Below, piece by piece: positions 56,376 through 64,000 of a DNA stretch of 64,000 bases. The notes beneath the pieces are model-generated. The model saw only the letters and a program-made list of their open reading frames with translations. It was not told the DNA's origin and searched no databases. The stretch's first letter is position 1. Each line of letters begins with the position of its first letter. Source of the DNA: Adiantum capillus-veneris (lineage: Eukaryota; Streptophyta; Polypodiopsida; Polypodiales; Pteridaceae); assembly GCA_014529385.2 (NCBI GenBank), contig CM043971.1, positions 62,015,209-62,079,208 on the forward strand. Direction: 5' to 3'. Made by a program: the position numbers and the translations under genes.

Positions 56376-59300
56376 AACCTTCTCACGAAGGGAATGGGTA
56401 ACACATAGCTATTGCCGTGGAGAAGATAACCATCCTGCAAGGTGAATGGTTCCTCTTTCTTCCCCAAAGCAATGGCTGACATTATGTCTCTAAAGTCAGG
56501 GTCAGTAGCATACTCATCTATCATAGAGGATAGATCATTGTGAGTAGTTATAGACACCGCATTAACTTTTGGTCGTCGTGAAAGTGCATCGGCAACTTGA
56601 TTGTGCTTACCAGCTATGTGAGCAATATGGAAATTAAATTGCGAAAGAAAATTTGCCCACCTCATTTGTTTGTCGGAAAGCTTGGTTTGCGTCATGAAAT
56701 ACTTGAGACTTTGGTGGTCGGTTCGTAGGATAAATGGAGTCCCCAATATGTAGTGCTTCCATGTGTCTAGGGCATGTAGAACAGCTAAAAGCTCTTTCTC
56801 ATAAATGCCCAAGACTCGTTCATCACTATTGAGCCTTCGGCTCTCATATGCTATGGCATGCCCTTCTTGAAGCAAAACCGCTCCAAGGCAATCACCACAC
56901 GCATCACATTGGACCTCAAATGGCTTTGAGAGATCCGGAAGCACGAGGACTGGTTGGGAAGTAAGCTTCTCTTTGAGTTTTTCAAAAGCATTTTGCTCCT
57001 TAGTAGTCCATACAAACTTAACGTTCTTCTTTGTTAAGTTGTGTAGTGGTCCTGCTACTTGAGAGAATTTTGCTATGAAGCGTCTATAGTATGCACACAT
57101 ACCAATAAATCTTCTTAGCTCATGTAGATTCCTTGGGTTAGGCCATGATTTTATTACCTCTAACTTTGATGGATCCATACGAATACCATCGTGAGAGATA
57201 ATATGACCTAGATATTGAATCTCTTGAAGGAAGAATTCACTTTTCTTTTGGTTGAGAAAAAGTTTGTTCTCCCTCAAGGCTTGAAAAATCACTTGGAGAT
57301 GTTGCTTATGTTCCTCCAAAGACTTGGAGTAGATGATGATATCATCAAAGAACACTCCAGTGAATTTACGATATGGTCTAAAAATTTTCTCCATGAGACG
57401 ATTGAAAGTAGCTGGTGCATTAGTCAAGCCAAAAGGCATGAGTAGATATTCATAAAAACCAAATGTTGTGCGAAACGCGGTCTTTAGGATATCTTCATCC
57501 ACTATCCTTATTTGATGATAGCCACTCTTAAGGTCAATCCTACTGAAGTAGGTAGAGCCTTGTAGCTTATTAAACAGATCTTCTACCCGAGGCACGGGAA
57601 ATCTGTTTTTGATAGTGATATGGTTTAGTGCTCGATAGTCCACACACATACGGTATGTACCATCTTTCTTTTGCACTAAAAGGACTGGAGAACAAAAGGG
57701 AGAGGAACTAGGCCTCACCATCCCTTTGTCTACCAATTCCTGTACTTGCCTCATAATCTCCTCTTGTTGAGCTTGTGAGACTCGATAAGGAGGTTTGTTA
57801 GGCGGTGAGCTTCCTAGAAGGAGCTCAATATGATGGTCATCATCCCCTCGTTTTGGAGGTAGGTCCATAGGGATATCATCGATGAACACATCTTGGAATC
57901 CTTTTAGAAAAGTAGACAAGTCTAACTCTTCTTGATTCCTATCATTTTCATTTGATGAAACATTATTAGCTTTTAGAGACTCTTTGACATAAATCATGTA
58001 CGCAGAAACTGAGCTCTTCATTGATTTATCAAAAGAAAGAGGATTTACAAGTGGAATAGTGCGACCACGCTCACTAGCATCTATATACATGTTCTTTCCC
58101 CTGTAGGTGAAGTAAATTCTCCTTTCAGGGAACTTCATGTTGGCAGCCATGTGATCAAACCATGGTGCCCCTAGGATAACATCCTGATGTTGGAGAGGAG
58201 AGATGAAGAAGTCTTCTTTGTCGACATAGCTTTGGACATGAAGCCTCAACTTCCCAATCAAGGGAGTAACGGAGGCTTGTTGTCCCTTGAAAGCTGCATC
58301 AGCTGTTACTATATCTCCCATCTCAAAAGCTTGAATGCCCAACTTGGTGGCCAACTCTATTGATATGAAGTTGAGAGTAGAGCCTGGGTCAAACAAGATG
58401 AAGGCATCATGCTCTCTTACCTTTCCCCACGCATAGGAAAGTGATGATCCTTTGCAATGAGCATCCTCTTTTGGAGCTTCGATGGTGGAAGCCCTAGGAG
58501 TCTCATTGCGAGTATTCTTCTTGGGGCAAGAATGATAGCCATGTCCTTGCTCCCCACACTTGAAACACTTATGGTTCTTGCGAAAAGCTTCAAGCTCTTC
58601 AGGAGAGAGTTTGTTTTTACCTTTGTAAACTCCCTTCTCCTTGGACCGATTGTTGTTGTTGTTATTGTTGTTGTTGGAAGTGCCTTGGGAATTATTTTGA
58701 GCATTGGATTTCCCCTTTGCATCATTTTTATCTTTGTTTTCCATGGGCTTGACATTACGTCTAGCCCCTTGATGGAAATTGATGCGTGAAGCAACCATGG
58801 TGTGGTGGATTACTTCGGTAATAGTACCGGGCCGTTGAGGGTTGATGTATTCGGCCATCTCTTCAGGTAATCCCGCACAGAATTGCTGTCTTTGCTCGGC
58901 AAAGTCTATCTTTTGAAAGACAGTAGCTTTGAGATGTAAATCCCAAAACTTGTCTACATACTTGTTGATAGACTCATGAGAGAGAAGCTTCAAGCCGCGC
59001 CATTCGGTAAGAACTTTATCTTTAGTATCACTTGGAAGAAATTGCTTCATGATGGAAACTCGTAGAGTTTTCCATGTCTTTGGGGCTTCTCCATTGCCAT
59101 GAAGGCTAGCCCACCATTGACGAGCTGATTTTTGGAAGTGCATAGCTACATGGCGTAGCTTGGAGGACTCTGTGAAACCCTCGTCCCCAAAGGCCGCATC
59201 AAATTGCTGGATGAAGGCCAACACTTTGTCGGTAGCACCAAAGGTGCCATCATAGGTGAGAAAAAAGATACTCTTTCCTCCCTCCTTGAACTTCTTTAGC

Positions 59301-59863
59301 TTTTGTGACCTTCGCCATGCAGGAAATGATTTGCGATGTCCTCCCCTCTTGTATTCTCTAGGAGAATAGCCATAACTTTCATCGGACGAGGAGGAAGGTG
59401 AAGAAGAAGGAGAAGAGGGTGACCTCTTCCTAGCCCTTTTCTTCTTCTGTTTCCTCTCTTGCCTTTCAGAGGGATGAGGAGAAGGACTATGGGTTGCTCT
59501 TTTCCTCTTGGGAGGAGTAGGCGATCGTCTAGACCGCCGTCTTCGTGGAGCCACATCTTCAGAAGAACTTAGACTGTCATTGCTTTCTTTCTCTTTGGAT
59601 TCCTCCTCTCGAATGGGAGAGAGTCTTCTTTTGGGGGTCTCTTCAAGAGGCCTCCTAAGCTCTCTCTCCTCTGGGAGAGGAAGGGAAATTCCATAAGCAC
59701 GAAGTTGTTGAGTAACTTCGGCTTGCAAAACAGGGTTGCCCATAGCTTGTTGCAACCTAGTGACGAGATAATTCACAAACATGGAAGCATCATCATTAGC
59801 ACCTTCATGTGCAAAATCAAAGCTATCAATGTTCATTCTACTCTCTTGATTATTGTCAGCCAT
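56309..59863 (-). CDS. F gag-protease-RT-RNase H polyprotein
   Basis: The frame is open upstream to 59905, but MADNNQESRMN at 59863 is the likely start by comparison with H. Residue positions below count from 59905: Arg/Ser-rich segment (~90-190), capsid (~200-370), Asn run, zinc knuckle CFKCGEQGHGYHSC (~445), retropepsin with FDPGST (~504; DPG where DSG is usual, then VILGAPWFD), RT with FSRIDLKSGYHQI, FGLTNAPATF and the FFDD box (~851), and RNase H with QCDACGDCLGAVLLQ (~1000) and LRTDHQSLKYF. It stops 25 codons after the frameshift near 56411. All RT and RNase H landmarks are intact. Confidence 0.9.
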   Translation of the reverse strand: MADNNQESRMNIDSFDFAHEGANDDASMFVNYLVTRLQQAMGNPVLQAEVTQQLRAYGISLPLPEERELRRPLEETPKRRLSPIREEESKEKESNDSLSSSEDVAPRRRRSRRSPTPPKRKRATHSPSPHPSERQERKQKKKRARKRSPSSPSSSPSSSSDESYGYSPREYKRGGHRKSFPAWRRSQKLKKFKEGGKSIFFLTYDGTFGATDKVLAFIQQFDAAFGDEGFTESSKLRHVAMHFQKSARQWWASLHGNGEAPKTWKTLRVSIMKQFLPSDTKDKVLTEWRGLKLLSHESINKYVDKFWDLHLKATVFQKIDFAEQRQQFCAGLPEEMAEYINPQRPGTITEVIHHTMVASRINFHQGARRNVKPMENKDKNDAKGKSNAQNNSQGTSNNNNNNNNNRSKEKGVYKGKNKLSPEELEAFRKNHKCFKCGEQGHGYHSCPKKNTRNETPRASTIEAPKEDAHCKGSSLSYAWGKVREHDAFILFDPGSTLNFISIELATKLGIQAFEMGDIVTADAAFKGQQASVTPLIGKLRLHVQSYVDKEDFFISPLQHQDVILGAPWFDHMAANMKFPERRIYFTYRGKNMYIDASERGRTIPLVNPLSFDKSMKSSVSAYMIYVKESLKANNVSSNENDRNQEELDLSTFLKGFQDVFIDDIPMDLPPKRGDDDHHIELLLGSSPPNKPPYRVSQAQQEEIMRQVQELVDKGMVRPSSSPFCSPVLLVQKKDGTYRMCVDYRALNHITIKNRFPVPRVEDLFNKLQGSTYFSRIDLKSGYHQIRIVDEDILKTAFRTTFGFYEYLLMPFGLTNAPATFNRLMEKIFRPYRKFTGVFFDDIIIYSKSLEEHKQHLQVIFQALRENKLFLNQKKSEFFLQEIQYLGHIISHDGIRMDPSKLEVIKSWPNPRNLHELRRFIGMCAYYRRFIAKFSQVAGPLHNLTKKNVKFVWTTKEQNAFEKLKEKLTSQPVLVLPDLSKPFEVQCDACGDCLGAVLLQEGHAIAYESRRLNSDERVLGIYEKELLAVLHALDTWKHYILGTPFILRTDHQSLKYFMTQTKLSDKQMRWANFLSQFNFHIAHIAGKHNQVADALSRRPKVNAVSITTHNDLSSMIDEYATDPDFRDIMSAIALGKKEEPFTLQDGYLLHGNSYVLPIPFVRRLCMNPMLLHMQGIEVFNLLSEE

Positions 59864-60264
59864 GTTAACAAAATTTATGTTTATACTTAGTGTATGCTTT
59901 GGCAATACAAAACCTTAGTTGCCACTCCTCTTAGCCTTTGAAAATCGGCTCTTAAGTATCTACACCCACGGCTCAAAGTGGTTAATTATAGAGAGTAGAG
60001 GAGTAGGTCTAACATAGCAGAGTTGCCAAGGGCTAGCTCCTTTCGGACTTCTTATGGCTCAATAATGGTAAAGCCGTAGGCAAGTCTAAAATGACTCCAT
60101 TATTAAGTCCAAAGCTCCCGAGGTGTGCACCATCCCCCACATAGTGGGCTTAACAAAACCGATATTAGATCCCAGTTCCACTTACTCTATTATAATTAAC
60201 AACATCAACCATTTATAGGCTACTTAAGGACCTCTCTTCTTAAGCAAGAAAAGAGAAACCAAAT
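59864..60264 (-). other. Leader of element F
   Basis: Untranslated region between the primer site and the gag start, about 0.4 kb. No ORF or clear motif. Confidence 0.7.
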
Positions 60265-60276
60265 GCTCTGATACCA
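60265..60276 (-). other. Primer binding site of element F (tRNA-iMet)
   Basis: The minus strand reads TGGTATCAGAGC, one base after the LTR end CCATTACA. Confidence 0.92.
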
Positions 60277-60277
60277 A

Positions 60278-61915
60278 TGTAATGGAATTTGCCTATTCAA
60301 TTTGAGAGTAGCGGAATTTAATGAGAGTACTTTCAAGAAATGATTTTGTGAGCATAGCGGGTAGACATAATTGAAGATAGCAACATAATCATAGCAATTA
60401 GTTAACTTGACATAGACAATACTTTTGCAAGCGAGAGAATTTAGAGAACATGACAACAGTTGAGGACCGGATTTATGTAGAGCCGGTCCCCCTCCAATAG
60501 GCATTTGTATTATGATTTCTCCCATAAAGAGAGACTTGTTACAATACATTCTTTGTGTTCCTTGTGACCTAGGTGAAGCAATGAAGATGGAAAGCTTCAT
60601 GCATCATCATCATAGCATAACCTAAACTTGAAGAAAGCTTTAACTATACCAAGCCTCAGTCCCAAGACCTCAAACACCTTCGAAGGTGGAGAGAGCTAGC
60701 AGGGAATGAGGGTAGGGAAGAGGAAGAAGAAACATTTCATACGAGAAAGAGCTAGTTCCTCACTTATCATAACTCTTGTGCTAGCATACATAATAGCATA
60801 GTAATGAAGAAGAAATAGATGGCAAGCTCAAGCATTGAAGCATGGCTCTTGGATGGATTTGCACTCCATAGCCAAGACTGTTGGTGTAGGCTCTCAACCT
60901 CTACTTGCTTGGAGAAAGAGAGGGAGCTCTTGCACTTTGCATAGTACACAATGAGAGTGTTTGTGAGTGTGTGTGGGTGAGTATACCCCCTAAGCAGCCC
61001 CCTAGCTTGCTTGGATCGACCCCCCTTGTAGCTCATGCTTGAAGCTCATTGGAACCCTCCAAGCCTAGCCAACCACAAGCAGGAGCCATTACAAGCAACA
61101 GGGATAGCCTTGGGACAAGTGTCCCCCTTTCCCCTTTGAGAGAGAGGACTTGATAAATGCAAAATCAATTAATTAAATATCCTTTATTATCATTGGACCC
61201 CTTGGGTGGCCAACCAATAGGTTTCAGGCACACCATGAGGGCAACATGAGGAGGAACTTGACAAGTGTCCTTGCTGCCTCTTCAAGCTGGGGCTTCCCTT
61301 GTGTGTGTGTGTGTGTGTGTGTTCTCTCTCATCCCCCCCCCCCCTTGTAGGCTCACCCCCCTCCTTGTAGGGATCTTTTTGACTTTGGATGAGCAAGCCC
61401 CTTAGTTATCAAGCATGACTAAGCACTTGAAGTAGGGGGTGTTCCCACAAGCATCTCAGGCAAGCTTCTCAAGGCACCTCAAGCACCTTAATCATGCACC
61501 AAGTCAAGCACCTCAAGCATGGAGCCAGTCAAGCACCTCAAGCATCTTAATCAAGCACCTCAAGCATGACAAGCACCTCAAGCAGGACAAGCACCTCAAG
61601 CACGACAAGCACCTCGAGTTTGGGCCGGGTTCCCACCTCAAGCTCAGTCCTAGCTTACCTAAGGTCAAAGGACTTTTACACACATTATTGGAGGTCTTCA
61701 ATGAAGCTAACCCTAAGGTCTTATGCTCCATTGGTTAGCCTTGCTCTTGATAGACCATCTCCCATTTGGGCCCCTTTACTATTGGCCCGTGTTGAGATAG
61801 ATCTATAAGCACATATCTATATCTTAACACTTGTTCCCGTTTATTCTCCCACATTAAGTGATCAATTTAATATGAGAAAATCATTTGGGTTGGTTAGATA
61901 TTAGATTTTATGACA
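60278..61915 (-). repeat. 5' LTR of element F
   Basis: 1638 bp. It is shorter than the 3' copy mainly by loss of one 18-bp minisatellite unit (61552-61617 here) and a shorter C run. Ends are TGTAATGG and TTTTATGACA on the plus strand. Confidence 0.94.
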
Positions 61916-62907
61916 TAAAGTCTCGGTCAATAGCATACTCATCTATCATAAAAGATAGATCATTATGAGTTGCTATAGACACCACACTTACCCTTGGCCG
62001 TCGTCAAAGTGTATCGGCCACTTGATTGTGCTTATCAGCAATGTGAGCAATATTGCAAAAGAAAATTTATCCACCTCATTTGTTTGTCGGAGAGCTTGGT
62101 TTGCGTCATGAAGTTCTTGAGGCTTTGTGATCGATTCGTAGGATGAATGGAGTCCCCAAGAGATAGTGTTTCCACGTGTCTAGGGCATATAGAATAGCTA
62201 GTAGCTCTTTTTCGTATTTGCCCAATACTCACTTGTCGGAGTTGAGTCTTTGACTCTCATATGCTATGGCATGCCCTTCTTGAAGCAAAATAGCTCCAAG
62301 GCAATCACCACAAGCATCACATTGGACCTCAAATGGCTTTGAGAGATCTAGTAGTGTGAGCACACGTTGAGAGATAAGCTTCTCCTTAAGCTTCTCAAAA
62401 GATTCTTGCACTTTTGCAGTCCATGAATACTTGACATTATTTTTCGTTAAGTCCTATAATGAGCCTGCTATTATCGAGATTTTTTCTATGAAGCGTCTAT
62501 AGTATGCACACATACCTATAAAGCTTCGTACCTCCTGTAGATTCCTTGGATTAGGCCATCCTTTTATTACCTCTAACTTTGTTGGATCCATACGGGTACC
62601 ATCTTTAGAGATAATGTGACCTAAATATTGAATCTCTTGTAGAAAAAAATCACTTTTCTTTTGATTAATGAAAAGCTTATTCTCTCTCACAACTTGAAAG
62701 ATTACCTGGAGGGGTTGCTTGTACTCCTCAAGAGAATTTAATTAACCTGAAGATTTTTGCCCATCATGAGTTTGAATGCATCTGGATTATTTTTTCAAGC
62801 CAAAACTTGTAACTTATCAAATAAATCTTCTACACGCGGCACAAGAAATCTCTTTTTTTTAATAGTGATCCTATTTAGTTCACTATATTTGACACATATG
62901 TTATAGG
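61916..62907 (-). pseudogene. G RNase H and reverse transcriptase, part 1
   Basis: Minus strand: FEVQCDACGDCLGAILLQEGHAIAYES (RNase H), ENKLFINQKKSDFFLQEIQYLGHIIS and VRSFIGMCAYYRRFIEKI (RT thumb and connection). Stops and a deletion near 62740 break it. It continues from G's 51272-53053 piece across element F. Confidence 0.85.
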
Positions 62908-63115
62908 TGTTGGGGTAAGCCCAACTTGTGGTGACAAAGTGGTGTCTATCTATGAGGCTTGCATAAATTGGTTAGACCGGAGGTCCCTAACACCTTAAGG
63001 TTTTGGGGTCTGGATGGCTAGACCAATTTGTGGAACGTCACAGTTAAGCGCATATGCGCGGGAACAGTACTGGGATGGGTGACCTCCCGGGAAGTTGTTG
63101 CCCTCTTGACCTACA
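62908..63115 (+). repeat. 5' LTR of the Cassandra TRIM
   Basis: 208 bp, TGTTGGGGTAAGCCC to TTGACCTACA. Confidence 0.95.
63041..63096 (+). ncRNA. 5S rRNA-like segment in the 5' LTR
   Basis: AGTTAAGCG (A-box-like) and GGATGGGTGACCTCCCGGG (C-box-like) occur at normal 5S spacing with GAAGT after them, as in plant 5S rRNA. The 5' half of 5S is not convincingly recognisable. It may drive RNA polymerase III transcription; it is not a functional ribosomal RNA gene. Confidence 0.85.
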
Positions 63116-63117
63116 AC

Positions 63118-63129
63118 TGGTATCAGAGC
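63118..63129 (+). other. Primer binding site of the Cassandra TRIM (tRNA-iMet)
   Basis: TGGTATCAGAGC, two bases after the LTR. The interior also holds three copies of CAACCTCTGAG (63144, 63186, 63223). Confidence 0.93.
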
Positions 63130-63290
63130 CATGCTTCAAAGTCCAACCTCTGAGTCCGTGGAACAGGACATGTTGATGTTGACTTCAACCTCTGAGCTAG
63201 CTCCCGGCCACGTTGAAGCTCTCAACCTCTGAGCCTAGAAAAAGGCGGAACACGTTGGTACTCAAGGGGACGGGAAAGTCCCAAGTTTGG

Positions 63291-63304
63291 CTTAAGGGGG
63301 CGAT
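63291..63304 (+). other. Polypurine tract of the Cassandra TRIM
   Basis: TAAGGGGGCGAT-type purine-rich stretch directly before the 3' LTR. Confidence 0.75.
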
Positions 63305-63512
63305 TGTTGGGGTAAGCCCAACTTGTGGTGACAAAGTGGTGTCTATCTATGAGGCTTGCATAAATTGGTTAGACCGGAGGTCCCTAACACCTTAAGGTTT
63401 TGGGGTCTGGATGGCTAGACCAATTTGTGGAACGTCACAGTTAAGCGCATATGCGCGGGAACAGTACTGGGATGGGTGATCTCCCGGGAAGTTGTTGCCC
63501 TCTTGACCTACA
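63305..63512 (+). repeat. 3' LTR of the Cassandra TRIM
   Basis: 208 bp. Its 5S-like part is at 63438-63493. One difference from the 5' LTR: GGTGATCTCC here, GGTGACCTCC there, inside the C-box-like region. Confidence 0.95.
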
Positions 63513-63517
63513 ATAGG

Positions 63518-63620
63518 TACCATTTTTCTTTTGCACTAAAAGTAATGGTGAACACAATGGAGAGGAGCTAGGCCTCAACATCCCTTTTTCCACCAATTCA
63601 TGCACTTGCCTCATGATCTC
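63518..63620 (-). pseudogene. G reverse transcriptase, part 2
   Basis: The minus strand encodes EIMRQVHELVEKGMLRPSSS and PLLLVQKKNGTY, matching RT of F (57655-57770). It ends abruptly at 63620 where unrelated sequence starts. Confidence 0.85.
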
Positions 63621-64000
63621 TGTCACAAAGTGATGACGTGGCTGTCCGACTGCTGAAACCCTAATTTTTACCAAAAATCCTAATCTACAAAAACCCTAAT
63701 TCTAGAAACCCTAACCCTAATTGATGCTCAAACCCTAACTAAGGTTAGAAACCCTAATTTGGCGGCAAAAATGCTACGTGGCAGCAGTACGGACGCATGA
63801 TATTTCTGGCGTGATTTACGAAAAGCAGTGAGGTGCTTTTGGGCTGCGAAATTTAGCCAAGCAGCTTTTTGGGCATTGCTTTATCTCTACGCAAATACAA
63901 GGAGAGAGAGAGAGAGAGAGAAGATTTCATTGCGTTATTTTACTAAAGCTCTCGTGTGTGAGAGAGAGAGAAAATTTTGTTTTTGATTCTGAAGCTTTTG
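63621..64000. other. Unidentified sequence with telobox cluster, possible LTR start
   Basis: Starts TGTCACAAAG directly at the break in G, so it could be the LTR of another element reaching past the window. It contains five AAACCCTAA motifs in 63656-63757 and a (GA)n run at 63901-63920. No ORF of note. Confidence 0.45.

Larger units (their letters stand above)
53054..61915 (-). mobile_element. Element F: nearly intact chromovirus (Ty3/gypsy)
   Basis: 8.86 kb. LTRs at 53054-54713 and 60278-61915 are almost identical apart from small indels, and perfect TAAAG target duplications flank it (53049-53053, 61916-61920). It carries a methionine tRNA primer site, gag-pol and a chromodomain integrase. 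It inserted into the related, older element G. Near-identical LTRs and one main frame break make it the youngest full-size element here. Confidence 0.95.
62908..63512 (+). mobile_element. Cassandra-type TRIM with 5S rRNA-like LTRs
   Basis: 605-bp non-coding retrotransposon: two 208-bp LTRs differing at one base, a 189-bp interior with methionine tRNA primer site and polypurine tract, and perfect ATAGG target duplications (62903-62907, 63513-63517). The interrupted RT sequence of element G is restored when it is removed (compare 57655-57690). The LTRs contain the 3' half of 5S rRNA including the internal RNA polymerase III promoter. This fits Cassandra, known from ferns and seed plants and dependent on other elements' enzymes. 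Confidence 0.95.
49661..63620 (-). mobile_element. Element G: older chromovirus, interrupted by F and Cassandra
   Basis: Minus-strand F-family gypsy element. Pieces: 3' LTR 49661-51271, integrase-chromodomain end 51272-53053, RNase H and RT 61916-62907, and RT 63518-63620. F sits between the second and third pieces, Cassandra between the third and fourth. It is truncated in RT at 63620, where a different sequence starts, so gag and the 5' LTR are missing from the window. Confidence 0.85.

Noticed and set aside
63041-63096. Functional 5S rRNA gene
   Set aside because: Only the 3' half matches and it lies in an LTR present twice; it is the Cassandra 5S-like promoter.

Overview
The window is from a vascular-plant nuclear genome and is about 90% nested LTR retrotransposons. 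The plant assignment rests on three things: a spliced ribosomal protein gene with plant-type teloboxes, Ty1/copia and chromodomain Ty3/gypsy elements with plant tRNA primer sites, and a Cassandra-type TRIM with 5S rRNA-like LTRs (a group known from ferns and seed plants). I cannot name the species. The only complete host gene I can support is RPL10 (47147-48820, minus strand, five coding exons, 222 residues).

Layout. (1) 1-~9.6 kb: a minus-strand Tat/Athila-like gypsy element ('K'). It has a tRNA-Asp-type primer site, a 1284-codon gag frame, a single in-frame TGA, and a 1047-codon pol remnant that lacks reverse transcriptase but has two retropepsin-like domains. Its 3' LTR lies beyond the left edge. 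(2) ~10.3-36.9 kb: an old minus-strand copia element ('C') that acts as a scaffold. Into it went copia B (18100-25536, target duplication TATGY), gypsy D (25966-34801, target duplication TAAAA), and a rearranged cluster of copia A with chromovirus fragments (10.8-17.2 kb). Copia B itself carries a 2.1-kb insertion in its leader and a 218-bp MITE with an 8-bp target duplication. (3) 37181-42181: copia E, a relative of A and B. (4) ~43.0-46.0 kb: a decayed element with copia-type ends ('L'). One of its LTRs holds about 1 kb of extra DNA with a 255-bp tandem duplication and long C runs. (5) 46-49.6 kb: a host island with RPL10. (6) 49661-63620: chromovirus G, interrupted by its young relative F (53054-61915, target duplication TAAAG) and by the Cassandra TRIM (62908-63512, target duplication ATAGG). 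(7) 63621-64000: the start of another sequence, rich in telobox motifs.

How the parts relate. The copia A/B/E group and the chromovirus F/G/H group are each present in several age classes, so intact sites can be read by comparing copies; this is how the target duplications were assigned. Most pol genes are broken. F is closest to functional: one missing base separates its gag-PR-RT-RNaseH frame from its integrase-chromodomain frame. K, D and Cassandra look non-autonomous or lineage-specific. K lost RT while keeping a long frame, D carries an extra coiled-coil ORF after integrase, and Cassandra codes for nothing. All coordinates and identities were read by eye, and no database search was run.
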